From contig NC_070614.1 of NCBI RefSeq assembly GCF_027172205.1, positions 36,338,001-36,402,000 of the forward strand: a stretch of DNA of 64,000 bases, in the 5' to 3' direction. The position numbers and the translations under genes are program-made. The notes below the pieces were generated by a model, which did no database searches, was not told the DNA's origin, and was given only the letters and a program-made list of their open reading frames with translations. Source of the DNA: Podarcis raffonei. Taxonomy: Eukaryota > Chordata > Lepidosauria > Squamata > Lacertidae. This document shows positions 29,853 through 40,997 of the stretch, one piece after another. The number at the start of each line of letters is the position of its first letter. The stretch's first letter is position 1.

Positions 29853-30113
29853 TTACTGTATTTTTTGCTCTATAAGACTCACTTTTTTCTTCCTAAAAAG
29901 TAAGGGGAAATGTGTGTGCGTCTTATGGAGCGAACGCAGGCTGTGCAGCTATCACAGAAGCCAGAACAGCAAGAGGGATTGCTGCTTTCACTGCACAGTG
30001 ATCCCTCTTGCTGTTCTGGCTTCTGAGATTCAGAATATTTTTTTTGTTTTCCTCCTCCAAAAACTAGGTGCGTCTTGTGGTCTGGTGCGTCTTATAGAGT
30101 GAAAAATACGTTA
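29853..30113. mobile_element. foldback MITE with a second internal hairpin
   Basis: Outer ends TGTATTTTTTGCTCTATAAG and its complement CTTATAGAGTGAAAAATACG. Inside, AGAAGCCAGAACAGCAAGAG and GGGATT pair perfectly with the later AATCCC-like/CTCTTGCTGTTCTGGCTTCT. Two nested hairpins; superfamily not fixed. Confidence 0.75.
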
Positions 30114-30619
30114 GTTCTTGTGGAAGGAATTCTAGCATTGCAAAAAACAGGCTGCTTAAATATTCTCCACTCATCAACACCCCTGCCTCCTCCTCCCCCC
30201 GCCCCCAAAAGACAGCAGGGTACTGTCAATTTGCTCAAGTACATCTCTGCCTGTACTTCATGCAGCCAGTGGTTCATCTCTGGCATTTCCTCTCCCATAG
30301 AGTTCACGCTGCTTGCACCACCTTCCACCATCCTCCACCCTCCTCTCCTGCTTGGAGAGCAGCAGGGAAGCTGCGTTAAGGACCGTGCTGGGCTCAGGAC
30401 ACAGATTGGTGGAGCCTTCTGTCTCCCAGAGGCTCTGGGGATCTCCCAAATGTTGCTGCATGGTTGAAACAGCCGTCTTCTTGTACCCTGGACACTTTCT
30501 TTAATTTCAAAGAGACAGAGGTTTGAGGCTGCAGTCCTATATACCCATTTCCCTGGGACCGAGCTCTGTTGAAGCTGGTGGGGTTTATGCCAAAGTCAAC
30601 ATGCATAGGATCGCACAGT

Positions 30620-30725
30620 TAGTGCAGGGGTTGTAGGATCTTTGGCCCTCCAGATGTGGGTGAACTACAAGTCCCATCAGCCTCGGTGAGCATGGCCAAG
30701 GGCCAGGAATGGTGGGAATTATTTC
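30620..30725. repeat. hAT-like MITE fragment (ACTCCCATCA family)
   Basis: GCAGGGGTTGTAGGATCTTT, GGCCCTCCAGATGTGG and CTACAAGTCCCATCAGCC, then GCATGGCCAAGGGCC. Confidence 0.55.
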
Positions 30726-31415
30726 ACAACAGCAAAGGTGGATTTAGGGCAGGGCAACCTGTTCCATCACACTGGGTGTCAAGCCCAGGGGGCGCCACAG
30801 GGTGGCTCAACTCTGACCTCGCGAATTGAGCAGAATGGAAGGTGGGATGCTGGGAGGGGGGTTTTGGCCCCTGAAATTCGAAAGACCAAAGTCCGCCCCT
30901 GACAGCAGTGTATGGAGGACGAAAGACTAACTTAGACATCATTTATTCTTCTTCCGGAGAATCGAGGAGTCCCTAGATTCCCACCCAGACATCTTCAAGG
31001 GGAGGGACCATAAGAACTTAGTGGTAGTCTAGCTTCGCATGCAGGAAATCCGAGGTTCGGTCTTGTGTCTTTCCAGTAAAAAGGGTCAAGGATCAGGTGA
31101 TGGGAAAGACAATGGCCGATCTCGAAGAGTGTGTCTGGTTCTGTCACATCGCATGTGGAGCTTCTGCGGGCTGCAACTATGATGTCCAATGGAAGCTGAG
31201 AGGCGGGGGCACACGCTGAATTTTGGTGTTGCAAAGGATGCCACTGAAATTTGAGACTCCAAGGTCCACCACTGAGAAAGGCCTTGGCTTGAGTCTCTGG
31301 ATGAACTAGAAAACACTGGGCAAATTGGAGGAACTGCCTTTGAGTTTTAACTGTTTTTAATTATCTCATGTGTAAATTGTCTTAGGCGCTAGTTTTGAAG
31401 ATTAATGAATCAATT

Positions 31416-31417
<2 letters not shown>

Positions 31418-31460
<43 letters not shown>
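31418..31460 (+). repeat. (AAT)n microsatellite
   Basis: About 14 uninterrupted AAT units. Confidence 0.95.
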
Positions 31461-31462
<2 letters not shown>

Positions 31463-31504
31463 ATCCTGATGTGGTGTAAGATAGCTTCCTTTGCACCCAG
31501 AAAG

Positions 31505-31835
31505 CAGGAGTGGGGAACCTCAGGCCTGGAAGGCTGGATGTGGCTCTCCAGACCTTTCTATGTGGCCCTCAGAACATTCCACAGGCCACATCTTTTCATG
31601 GCCCAGCTGGACAACCCAATTCTGTTTTCCTGGTTGGAATGTGTCCTTGAACTCATGGTAATGCCTCTTGGGTTGCCTGGAGGAGCGTGTGTCAAAACTA
31701 GCCTACTGTACAAAGATAAAAATTTACATTCCTTGCTCTGCCCATGTTTGGCTCCACCCACCCGTGTCATGTGACCTCAAAAGTTGCCCGGAAGGGAATG
31801 TGACCCTCTGGCCGAAAAAAGGCTTCCCACCCCTG
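31505..31835. mobile_element. hAT-like miniature element
   Basis: Ends CAGGAGTGGGGAACCTC and, on the minus strand, CAGGGGTGGGAAGCC. Inside is GTGGCTCTCCAGACC and TGTGGCCCTCAGAAC. No clear 8-bp duplication, so the ends may be off by a few bases. Confidence 0.6.
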
Positions 31836-32033
31836 CTATCAGGCTCTTTGGGCTTTCTTGAATGTGGTTATGGACCTTCATTGCGGAGACTGAAAAGAAC
31901 AACCTGGCCAGACCACAAACCTGGCTGGGTTTGCGTTGCGGTTTTATTCTCTCCCAGCACACAGCAAGCCTTGTGGTACTGCAAATGGAGAGAGGTGATG
32001 GGGGAGCAGCAGACAGCCAGAGTGGATGGGAAG

Positions 32034-32208
32034 AGCCATAGCTCAGTGGTAGAGCATCTGCTTTGCATCCAGAAGGTCGCAGGTTCAAACCCCGGCATCT
32101 CCAGGTAAGTCTGAGAGACACCCTGGGAATTCACTGCTGGCCAGACTATACTGAGCTAGATGGACCAGACGCCTGAGTCAGTATAAAGCAGTTCCCTGTG
32201 TTGCCATG
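32034..32208 (+). repeat. tRNA-derived SINE, well-kept head
   Basis: CCATAGCTCAGTGGTAGAGC and AGGTCGCAGGTTCAAACCCC form near-complete tRNA A and B boxes, followed by GCATCTCCAGG and TACTGAGCTAGATGGACCAG, ending CAGTATAAAGCAG. The same body in five other copies shows it is a SINE, not a tRNA gene. Confidence 0.82.
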
Positions 32209-32510
32209 ACTTGCTGTAAGGAAGCTTGCTGTCTTCAACTCATCTCCCCTTTGCCCTCAGTGCTACTGGCTCCTTCCCGTGCATCAGCCCTTTCTTCATC
32301 CCGTCACACAGCGCCATCTGGGTCCCGCTGGGTCCCCCCTCCCTCCCTCCTTCCCTTCCAGAGTCACACTCCTCATCCAGAGCAGCCAACTCCCCGGCCG
32401 TCTGTGACTCAGCTGACAGCTGGCCTATCCCCAGAGCCTAGCGGAGGCTGAGAGATGAGCCAGCCTCAGACAATCCTGACATCTTCTTGCCTCTGCCTGT
32501 TTGCGGGGCC

Positions 32511-32966
32511 CAGTGCCGGATTTACATGTAAGCTAAACAAGCTACAGCTTAGGGTACCACTCTCTTGGGGCCCCCCAAAAAAATTAAAGGAAAAAACCAC
32601 ACTGGATGTACATTTCCAAAATATTAGATAAAAATACAAATAAAATAAAACCTACATACAGCAACAGTTTTGTGTTGTGTAGGCCCCTATGATGTAAGTG
32701 ATGGGCCCCGCCTGCTAGCCTGCTCCCTAAAATATCACTGGTTTGCTCATTCCTGTATATAGGGTGTCTACATTCTGCATGGCCTGGTTGCATGACAACA
32801 CGTGCAAATGGCTTTAGATACCTATTAGGTCCATAAATCACCATATAGCATATATTCAACACAAAAAACCAGTGGCAATTTGTTGTTGACAAAGGACAGC
32901 TGGACATATAAAGGGCCCCATTACCTCCAGTAGCTTAGGGTCTCATCAAACCTAAATCCAGCCCTG
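32511..32966. mobile_element. hAT MITE with 8-bp target duplication
   Basis: Ends CAGTGCCGGATTTACATG and, on the minus strand, CAGGGCTGGATTTAGG. Flanks are GCGGGGCC and GTGGGGCC, an 8-bp duplication with one change. 456 bp, no transposase frame. Confidence 0.85.
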
Positions 32967-33129
32967 GTGGGGCCCTCCAAGTCCGAAACAGAAGCCCCCG
33001 TCTCTCATGAGGGAGGGTTGAAGGATGATCTGCTGGGCATCTTTGAAGCCCTGGTTTGCAAAAGTGTAAGCTGCAATCCTTAGGTGAAAGGGAGACCCCA
33101 GTGCCACAGTGGAAATTGTGCAGGCACGA

Positions 33130-33240
33130 TTCAAAGTAGATTTAAAGCACATGGCTCCCCCCAAAAAGAATCCTGGGAACTGTAGTTTTTAAGGATGCTA
33201 GGAATTGTTGTTCTTTGGGAGAATGTGCTTTAAATATATG
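33130..33240. repeat. palindromic MITE, short copy
   Basis: GATTTAAAGCACATGGCTCC, AATCCTGGGAACTGTAGTTT and GCTTTAAATATATGGCATG, a deleted relative of 15905. Confidence 0.55.
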
Positions 33241-34015
33241 GCATGTACATATGTAGAGGATCAGAGTTGTCAACTGATTAAAGAGTTATTTTTAAATCTT
33301 TGGTGTGTCCAGCTGTTTCTGACAGTGTATACCTTTGTATATTCTGCCATGTTTCCAACGATTTCATCAAAAGGGCATTCTCTCTCTCTCTGTGTTTGTG
33401 TGGAGGGGGTTTGGCACCTGCAGGAGATACATGAGAACTTGCATATTCAGCAAAGGAAAGCTCCCCACTCATTGGCTGAGTCCTCACTAGGGATGGACAA
33501 AGCTGTCCGTTTCGATTCTCTCTGCTTCTCATTATTCCCAATCTCAAAGTCAGCTCTCCACATTTCTGCAATTTGCAGATTTTAGTTAAACTAATACTCA
33601 TGAAAAGTCACCAGTATTTTAGTGCGAATTTCTCCTAATAAACACTTTTTTATATACAGTTTTGAATAACGTGCACATATTTGCAAGCAACTTCCCCTGA
33701 TGTGGTGCATTTTAATGTTACTTTCATTCGCATACGCATTTATATGCACACTTTGCAAGAGCATATGGATTTCTGTACACATCACTTGGCTGGAGAACTA
33801 CGACAGTGTGAATTCTGAAGGATGGTTGTATTGCTCCTTCCGAGGACGTGGATACAAGCCTCAGGCAGCCCAGGCACTTCCAGGGGAAGGAAGCCCCTCT
33901 TCTAGCCACAGGAGTGGAGCTGGCTAGGGCTGGAGCCAAGTTTTTCGCTTCCTGCCCCTGCAGCCAGGAGGGCCTGGCTTTACAGTATAGTGCAAACATA
34001 ACTTTTATATGCACT
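33241..34015. other. intergenic DNA, nothing recognised
   Basis: AT-rich, with a CT run near 33380. Short frames only. Confidence 0.4.
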
Positions 34016-34336
34016 AAAAGGTAAAGGGACCCCTGACCATTAGGTCTAGTTGTGACCGACTCTGGGGTTGCGGCGCTCATCTTGCTTTATAGGCCGAGGG
34101 AGCCGGCGTACAGCTTCCGGGTCATGTGGCCAGCATGACTAAGCCGCTTCTGGCGAACCAGAGCAGCACACGGAAATGTCGTTTACCTTCCCGCCGGAGC
34201 GGTATCTATTTATCTACTTGCACTGGTATGATTTCGAACTGCTAGGTTGGCAGGAGCAGGGACCGAGCAACGGGAGCTCACCCTGTTGCCGAGATTCGAA
34301 CCACCAACCTTCTGATCGGCAAGTCCTAGGCTCTGT
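34016..34336 (-). mobile_element. Sauria-type SINE, 5' head clipped
   Basis: Minus strand: CACAGAGCCTAGGACTTGCC, GGTGGTTCGAATCTCGG, AGATAAATAGATACCGCTCC, and 3' end CAGAGTCGGTCACAACTAGA. The first ~20 bases of the head are missing. Confidence 0.88.
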
Positions 34337-34529
34337 GCGACTCGCTTTATTGCAATATTCACTCAGGTGGTCTGGAACCAAACCCACAATATCTCTGAGG
34401 TATGCCTGTACCGTTTTATATATTTTTTGTAAAATGCTTTGAAGCATTTGTTGTTGTTATTGTTGTTGTTACAACCAAGTGGTGTATAAATTTAATGAAA
34501 GAAAATGGACTAAACTGTCAATATAGCTT

Positions 34530-34705
34530 TATGCAGAGTCAAACCATTGCTCCATCTAGCTCAGTTCTGCTTACACTGACTGGCAGAGGCTCTCCAGGGT
34601 TTCAAATGGGAAACATTCCCAGCCCTACCTGGAGATGCTAAGGATTGAACCTGGGACCTTCTGCATGCAAAGCAGACACTCTACGCCTGTGCTAGGATCC
34701 TTCTC
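34530..34705 (-). repeat. tRNA-derived SINE
   Basis: Minus strand: TTTGCATGCAGAAGGTCCCA, GGTTCAATCCTTAGCATCTC, GGAGAGCCTCTGCCAGTCAG and GAGCTAGATGGAGCAATGG. Confidence 0.8.
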
Positions 34706-35995
34706 TCAAAGCTGCTCCTGCTCCTTCTTGCTCTTGTCACTGCAGCCCTACTAAAACCTTGGAAGCAACAGAAGAGGAGCCAGGGTCCCTGGGCAGTAGG
34801 TCAGCAGCTGTGGGCCACCTGCTGGGGGTGAGGAGTCTCAGCAGGTGCCCAGGGATGCCAATGCTGGATGCCATCCCTGCAGGTGTATCTGGTTAGCAGC
34901 AGTTGGTCTGGCAATCAGGTTTTCTGAGAGAGAAGTTCCTGAGCCGACAAACCAGAGGGAAACAAGAACCTTTGCAGGTTGAATTCTTGACATTTTGCTG
35001 CGTCAAGTCCTCCTTTCCTCCCCCTGCTGCTTCCTGTGCTTGGCCTAAGTCCACCCTCCACCGCCTCCCGCAATCAGAATTAGGAACAAACCTCATTAGG
35101 AAGTCCTTGAGAGCACACACTTTTTAGCTGCTTTGTGCATGGCAAGGTGGGATGGGGAAGACCTTCAGGGGTGTGGGGTGTGTGTGTTTGAGGACTCTTG
35201 CTTCCCAGCAACCCCCATCCCTGCTCCTTAATCCCCCCTCCCGGCTCATGAAGAACTCAGAAAAGACCTCTCCCCCTGTAGTGTTTTTTTCCTACCTGGC
35301 CTGACATGTCACAATGCCTGGATTGTCAGCGCCTTTGCTCTAAAACTCTTGTTCCTGCTTGCTTTGCTGGTGTGATGGGACAATTGCAAAGGGTGGGGGA
35401 GTGTTTTGATTTTACAAAACCTGTGGACCCCAGGGATGCAGGCAAAGGAAAATCCCCCTTGTAAGGTTGGCTTTTGCGATGCGTTTAAGGGAGAAGGTCT
35501 AGAAATAAGCACTAAAATGTCTGGATTCTCATAGGATATTTATCCACATAATAAATTTCTAATTTGATACCCAATTAACCAGGGAGCAGACTTTCTGAAC
35601 TCCTCTTTTGTGCTACTATTATATTTACTACACTATAGGCTCTATATAAACTCCAAAACCTGAATTCTATACAGTGTGTCGGGGGGGGGGGGTTGTGTGT
35701 TCATAGGTGCATTATTACACTAATGTAATAATATGCAGTATGTATAATTTGTGTAAAAGTGTGTGTGTAATTCAACAAGGCAATTCTTAGGTTTTTTCAT
35801 AATGGTATATGAAGTTCTTTTTTATAATTCCCTTGAAAATATGCACATAAGTATTTAAAAAGTCATTTTTCACTGAACTCTTTTATTTTATTAAGAAGAA
35901 TGCCCCCCCAAATCACCATTGAACTAGTCAACTTAGTTCTAACCCCCTGCCAAGAAGCTGGCTGAGGGGGCCTTATAGCAATTGTTATCTCTCAG
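34706..35995. other. intergenic DNA, nothing recognised
   Basis: About 1.3 kb, AT-rich in its second half, with a G-run near 35680. No gene, structured RNA or named repeat. Confidence 0.4.
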
Positions 35996-35999
35996 CCTA

Positions 36000-36110
36000 T
36001 GTGGGGTGACATAGCTGTAGCTCTCCAGGGGTTGGACTACAACTCCCATCAGCCCTAGCCAGCATGGCCACTCATCAGGGGTGATGGGAATTGGAAGGAC
36101 CACAGGTTAG
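36000..36110. repeat. hAT-like MITE fragment (ACTCCCATCA family)
   Basis: TTGGACTACAACTCCCATCA and GCCCTAGCCAGCATGGCCAC, then GGGTGATGGGAATTGGAAGG. Confidence 0.6.
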
Positions 36111-36769
36111 CCATAGGTTCTCTTGGTGGGCTACTTTGGGAATTAAACTCCAATGCATCCCATGCTGAGCTCCTTGGTGGAAGAGAAGGCTAAACATGTG
36201 ATCCATCACTCATTCAACCAATCAATAAAATATGCATCTGCCTAACCCAAAAAACAAACAAACAAAAAAAAGCACTCATCAGCTTCTGCTGATGTCAGTG
36301 AGGACAAAAGGAAGCCACACAAGCACACTTCTCTCTATGGCACAAAAGGAAAGTATTACTCAAGTGAAACACATCAGTCCCATATTGCAATGCCCAGAAT
36401 GTGGAGGAACCTTTAATACAGAATTTTGCTGCAGAGACAATGTTCAGCAGATGCCGTATGTCATGCAAGCTCCACCTACTAATATACTCTCAATTAAAGT
36501 CCAGGAGCCCTTTTCTGTTTTGCAGTTGGCCACTGTGTTTTCTACACAGTGGCCACACAGTGTATAATGTATTGCGAACACACAAACCAGGGAGTGTTGG
36601 GCTGTTCTTTCTCTCTTTCTCTCTCAGAAGCAACCCCATAAGTGCATGCCAACTGGAAGCCCATGTCACAAGGGGTTGGCCATGCCATTTCCCCCAGAAA
36701 GATCCTGTGAATGGGTTGCTTCGTGCCCGTACTACTCATGAAATCATCATGTGCTCACAACAGGAGAAC

Positions 36770-36905
36770 ATTGAGAATATCCCTGCTGAATCAGGATAAA
36801 GACCCATCTAGTCCAGCATCCTGCTCTTACAGTAGCCAGCCTGATACCTGTGAGAAACCCACAAGCAGGACACCTGAGCACAAGAGTCCTCTCCCATCAA
36901 GCCGT
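36770..36905 (-). mobile_element. CR1-type LINE 3'-end relic
   Basis: Minus strand: GTCCTGCTTGTGGGTTTCTC, GAGCAGGATGCTGGACTAGA and TGGGTCTTTATCCTGATTCA, the usual end of squamate CR1. Relatives at 53995, 57460 and 63205. Confidence 0.7.
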
Positions 36906-38260
36906 TTCTAGCAAACGTAGGGCTACCATATGTCTTACTTTTCCCGGACATTACTGGAAGTTCAAAGGCGGAATTGATGTCCAGGAATTTCCAAAAAGTG
37001 CTTTGTCCTGGATCTTAGAGAAGTGAACTGTAAAATCATGGTTTCTTGGGTTTTGTTTTTTAAAAAAGCTCAGCAACTTTGTGTTTTGTCTTAGCTCAAC
37101 AACTTTCGGGGTGTCCTGTTTTTTACTTTTTGAAATAGTGCAACCCTAAGCAAACGATACTTAGAAGCATCAGAGCTAGTAGCCACTGATATCCTTAATC
37201 TCCACGAATTTGTCTGATCCTCTTTCAAAGCCACCCAGCTTGGTGGCCGTCACTGCCTCTTTGCGGGAGCCAATTCCATCGTCTCCAGAGTCCAACACAA
37301 TTCCTTAGAAACCCCGAGTACCGGCTTAAAATGTTGGGAAAGGCCCCGCGCGGAGACAGAGGAACAGTCGCCTTGCAGAAAAGCAGAAAAGCTATGGATC
37401 AGCAGCACCTCCCCGCCCCTCTTGTTACGCAAGACACCCTGGAGTGCCCGAGTAATCGGGTGCTGCTGGGCTGTATCGTGGGAACGAGCGGAATCCATTC
37501 CCAGGTCTGCAGGTGTTCTGCTGAGCAGTTTCTCAGGAGACCCCTCTCTCTCTCCCCCGCCCCCAACTGAACTCCCAGCCCCGGGCGCGTCTGAGGTCTC
37601 GGGAGGAGCAGCAGCATCCCTTTGCCTCCGCCAGCAAAGAGGCACCTCCGCGCCGCTGTCTGTTTGACCTGCTGGGTCTGCAGTTGCTCCGCTCCCTAAG
37701 CCCTTCCCAGCTTCCTCCTGCCTCTGCTTAGTTAAGTACTTTTGAAAGATTAATGACGGAGCTGTTTGCCTGCCTTCCTCTTGGGACGCGCCCGGGACTT
37801 GCAGGGAACTCGCTCGCTCGCACACACGCTCTCTCGTTGCTCGCTCCGCTTTCTCCGGAGAGAGACGCAAAGCCCTCGTTCGTATTTATTGTGTCATTAT
37901 TATTTTTTTTCCTGCAGACGTCCGTCCGTCCTCATTAGAGTGTATTTCTCTTCCCAGCCCTAAAAATAAGAACGGGTCGATACATGTGTCCTCCTCCTCC
38001 TCCTCTCTCTTTTCCTAGTTTCCGTTCTTTCTTTTATTCTTTTTCTTTCGTGCGTTCTTTCCCTTCCTTTCCTCCTCTCGACCTCTGCTTTCCTCCCAAT
38101 AAAACTCTCTGTCCGCGCACTCTTTATCTGTCCGCCTATCCATCCCCCACACCTCTCTAATCTCTTATCTAGATTCCCCCCCCCCCACGCTCTCTCACAC
38201 TCACACACGCGTAGATTGAGTCCCTTAATCCCGCGCCGGAGTCCTGCGCTCTCCGCGCGC

Positions 38261-38281
38261 GTCGCTGTCCGCGGTGCTGAA
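38261..38281 (-). promoter_or_regulatory. REST/NRSF site (RE1), near consensus
   Basis: On the minus strand TTCAGCACC, then CG, then GGACAGCGAC. This agrees with the 21-bp RE1 consensus (TTCAGCACC-AC-GGACAGCGCC) at 19 of 21 positions with normal half-site spacing. It lies 0.7 kb upstream of the SLC17A7 start codon. REST silences neuronal genes outside neurons, which suits a vesicular glutamate transporter. Confidence 0.8.
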
Positions 38282-38639
38282 ATCCCCTTTCCGGGCGCCG
38301 CCCAGTTCTCTGGGACGCTCAAAGTTCTCCGCCGGCCCGGAGCAGCGCCGCGCCTCCCCTGGCAGACCCTCTCGGACCCGGGAGCGAGAGGCGGACCCGA
38401 GCCAGGCTGGTGGAAATCTTGCCTGCGGAGAGGGAGGAGTTGTCTAGGTGTGCGTGTGAAAGAGAGAGAGACATCGGATGCCTCTGCAGCGTCCCACGCA
38501 GGGCACGGGCATTAGTGCATGTGGGCAAACGCTGCCCCAATGACGCTTCAAGCCCGTGTTGGTGGCGGAACGGGCACGGGGCCAGGCAGGCAGAGCCGGT
38601 GATGGTTGCATCCCCACGCACCGTTCCTCAAGTTGAGAT

Positions 38640-38800
38640 CGTGGTGCCATAAGAGAGGGGGGGGTAAAAGAAAAGGATTTGCGCTGCAGGAAGAGGGAAG
38701 AAGAGGAAGAGGGGGAAAGAAGAGAGAGAGAGAGAAGGAAGAAAGGATAAGAGAGGACACAGAACGAGAGAAGGAAAGAAGAAAGGGGAAGCGGACAAAT
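38640..38800 (+). repeat. purine-rich tract in SLC17A7 leader
   Basis: About 160 bp of almost only A and G (GAGGAAGAGGGGGAAAGAAG, GAGAGAGAGAGAGAAGGAAG), just upstream of the coding start. Confidence 0.85.
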
Positions 38801-38985
38801 AAAAATATCCTATTATCTATCCATCGACCGCACCAGCAGTGACCTCGCGCCCTCCCCAAAGAAGCCTCCGCGATGTTTTGGTGGAGTCTTTAATTTATTT
38901 TTAACCTCCGTGTCGCCAAAGGTGATACTGGGACATAGCCCGGGGGGAACCTGCCTCTTTCTCTTAGCAGAAGAAGCCAGAAGCC

Positions 38986-39047
38986 ATGGAGATTCGGACA
39001 GAAGAATTAAGGAAGTTCGCCGGGAGGACCTTAGGGCAGTTAAACAG
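38986..39047 (+). CDS. SLC17A7: SLC17A7 (VGLUT1) first coding exon
   Basis: Vesicular glutamate transporter 1, a 12-helix major-facilitator protein that loads glutamate into synaptic vesicles. This exon gives only the cytosolic N-terminus, MEIRTEELRKFAGRTLGQLN plus two bases of an Arg codon, against human [20 protein letters not shown] and Arg. The donor CAG then GTAAGG is strong and falls at the same place as in human. The position next to PIH1D1 supports the call. No second exon (expected motifs such as GLGFCISFGIRCNLG) is found up to 64000. Confidence 0.93.
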
Positions 39048-39439
39048 GTAAGGTTTCGAGTGAGTGTGTGTCTGTGAACAAGATTTTCAACGCTGGAAGG
39101 AAGTTTAATGCAATGTTGGGAAGACGAAAGCTCCAGTTTAGCTTTAACCACAAACAATATTCTGTGTATGTCTACTTCATGAGCTTATTAATAAATGTCC
39201 TTGGGATGTGTGTGTGGAGTGCCAATGGTTCAGATCTGAAGTGTGGAATGCTCACTCCTTGTACACTCATAGCCCCAGATGCTGTGGGCTCACATCCCTG
39301 TGCGCACGTACGCTCACAAGTGTGCCCTTGCATTTGCACTAACGCAGCCTATTGCAACAACCCCTTGTGCTCCCTCTCTGTCACCACGGCTCCCTCGTCC
39401 CAGCAATATGATCTAGTGCAAATTCTCTTGTTTGCGGTC

Positions 39440-39640
39440 AGGATAGGAAGTGCGGCATAATGGCTAGAGTGCTGCGATTAGCCTGTGGAGAGGCTTAGGC
39501 TTCAAACCCCCACTCAGCCAGGAGGCTCGCTGGGTAACCTCAGGCCAGTGGCCACCTCTCAGGTCAAACCTACTTTGCAGGACTGTTGTGAGGATAACAT
39601 GCGGGGTGAAGAGAATATGTCACATACAGGCTTGTGCTCA
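39440..39640 (+). repeat. tRNA-derived SINE
   Basis: AAGTGCGGCATAATGGCTAG head, then GGCTTCAAACCCCC, GTAACCTCAGGCCAGTGGCC and TGTTGTGAGGATAACATG. Confidence 0.6.
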
Positions 39641-39689
39641 GGGACTGAAGGTCACACCCTATTGTCACAGGCCCATTTTCCAGCTGCAG

Positions 39690-39850
39690 ACACACTGTAC
39701 ATTTAAAGTGCAGTTCTCTCTTCCCCAAATCCTGGGAACTGTAACATGTTAAGGGTCCTAGGAATTGTAGCTCCACAAGGAGTAAACTTCAGGATTCTTT
39801 GGGTGGGGCAAGTGTGTTTTAAGTGTGCTTTGAATGTATGGTTTGTGCCC
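39690..39850. repeat. palindromic MITE, short copy
   Basis: ACATTTAAAGTGCAGTTCTC, CCTGGGAACTGTAACATGTT, GGATTCTTTGGG and GCTTTGAATGTATGG; a deleted relative of 15905. Confidence 0.55.
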
Positions 39851-40041
39851 AGCCTTACTATCTTTTCTGACACTCTTCCACAAGCTGTCTCTCTCAAAAT
39901 ACCTCTTCCTTTTCCTCGCAACTTTTGTCCTGCACGTACATCATCTCCACCGCAGCCCTAGTCACCCCTCCTTCTCCACCAATCCACCTTCCATCCAGTT
40001 TATTTTTAAAACTCTCTTCCCTTGCTTTTAGCCAGATGGAG

Positions 40042-40044
<3 letters not shown>

Positions 40045-40102
<58 letters not shown>

Positions 40103-40103
40103 T
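40045..40103 (+). repeat. (CT)n microsatellite
   Basis: About 28 CT units without a break. Confidence 0.95.
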
Positions 40104-40962
40104 GCAAACCTGGGCATTTGGGTGTCTTTTGCATCATCCTGTTCTGCTTGTTTGCTTGAACCACATGTGCAAAACAAATTTTTGTTGTTATTGCTTTGGC
40201 CTTACCAATTGCATTAAAAAAAACCACCCTCTCTCCTCCCTCTCTGGCACTTTTGGCTTTACCATGTCACCACTTAACACTTAACTCTTACTAACCATAG
40301 CGTGTTGGGTCATCAGGAAAGCAGGGAGTGGTGGGGGGGTGGAGAAAGAGGTGAATGCAATAAAAACAAGAGGAGGGAAACAATTTTCTATTTTTAACCT
40401 TCATCCATTCATCTGCCCACCCCACTCCCCCCGTGCAGTAATCTCCCCCGCCAACCCCACAACGCACACAACTCCCCAATGTATCTAGGTTTATTTATTT
40501 ATTTTGCCGGGCTGAATGCTCCGTGTTCTTTTTCCCCTTGATTAAATTTGATCTCTCCACCACCAGCACAGGGGAAATAATAGAGAGGAGAGGAGAGGAG
40601 CCCCTGAATGGGCTTAAAAACAGTCAGATAGGAGGTGGGCGGGAGAGAGCAGTGGCGATTATGAATGTATCAAACCCATATTATCTCCTTAAGCCTACCG
40701 GGGGTTGAGTTCGGAGAGGTTTCCAGTTTCTCTAGGGTGGGGAAATGGAGCTGGTGGAAAGGAGAGCAAGTGAGGAATCCTTCAGGAGTTGAGCAAGATG
40801 AGCTGTGGATCCTCAAGGCTCGGGGCAACCAGACCCACCATGGCTCAACACAACCCTAATTTAGGGATCAGTAGGGTCTAGATACCTGGCATAGGCCCAA
40901 CTGAAGAAGCAAACTTTTCAACCAGGAAGGGGCAATGGGGCTTGCCATTTCACCAATGCGCC

Positions 40963-40997
40963 TCCTCCTCCTCCTCCTCCTCTTCCTCCTCCTCCCA
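40963..40997 (+). repeat. (CTC)n microsatellite
   Basis: CTCCTCCTCCTCCTCCTCTT and on, about 11 units with one change. Confidence 0.9.

Larger units (their letters stand above)
37250..38985 (+). promoter_or_regulatory. SLC17A7: SLC17A7 CpG-rich promoter and 5' leader
   Basis: CpG density rises from about 37.3 kb and peaks at 38.2-38.42 kb, then a purine-rich tract (38640-38800) leads to the coding exon. The start site is inferred near 38.2-38.5 kb; no TATA box is clear. Open frames in either strand here (for example 37250-37870 minus) have no recognisable domain and fit GC-rich leader DNA. Confidence 0.6.

Noticed and set aside
32034-32105. A genuine tRNA gene
   Set aside because: A and B boxes are good, but the sequence runs on into a SINE body found in at least five other places.
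37250-37870. 206-residue minus-strand frame as a gene
   Set aside because: It lies in the SLC17A7 promoter region, shows no domain, and uses no identifiable promoter or splice sites of its own.
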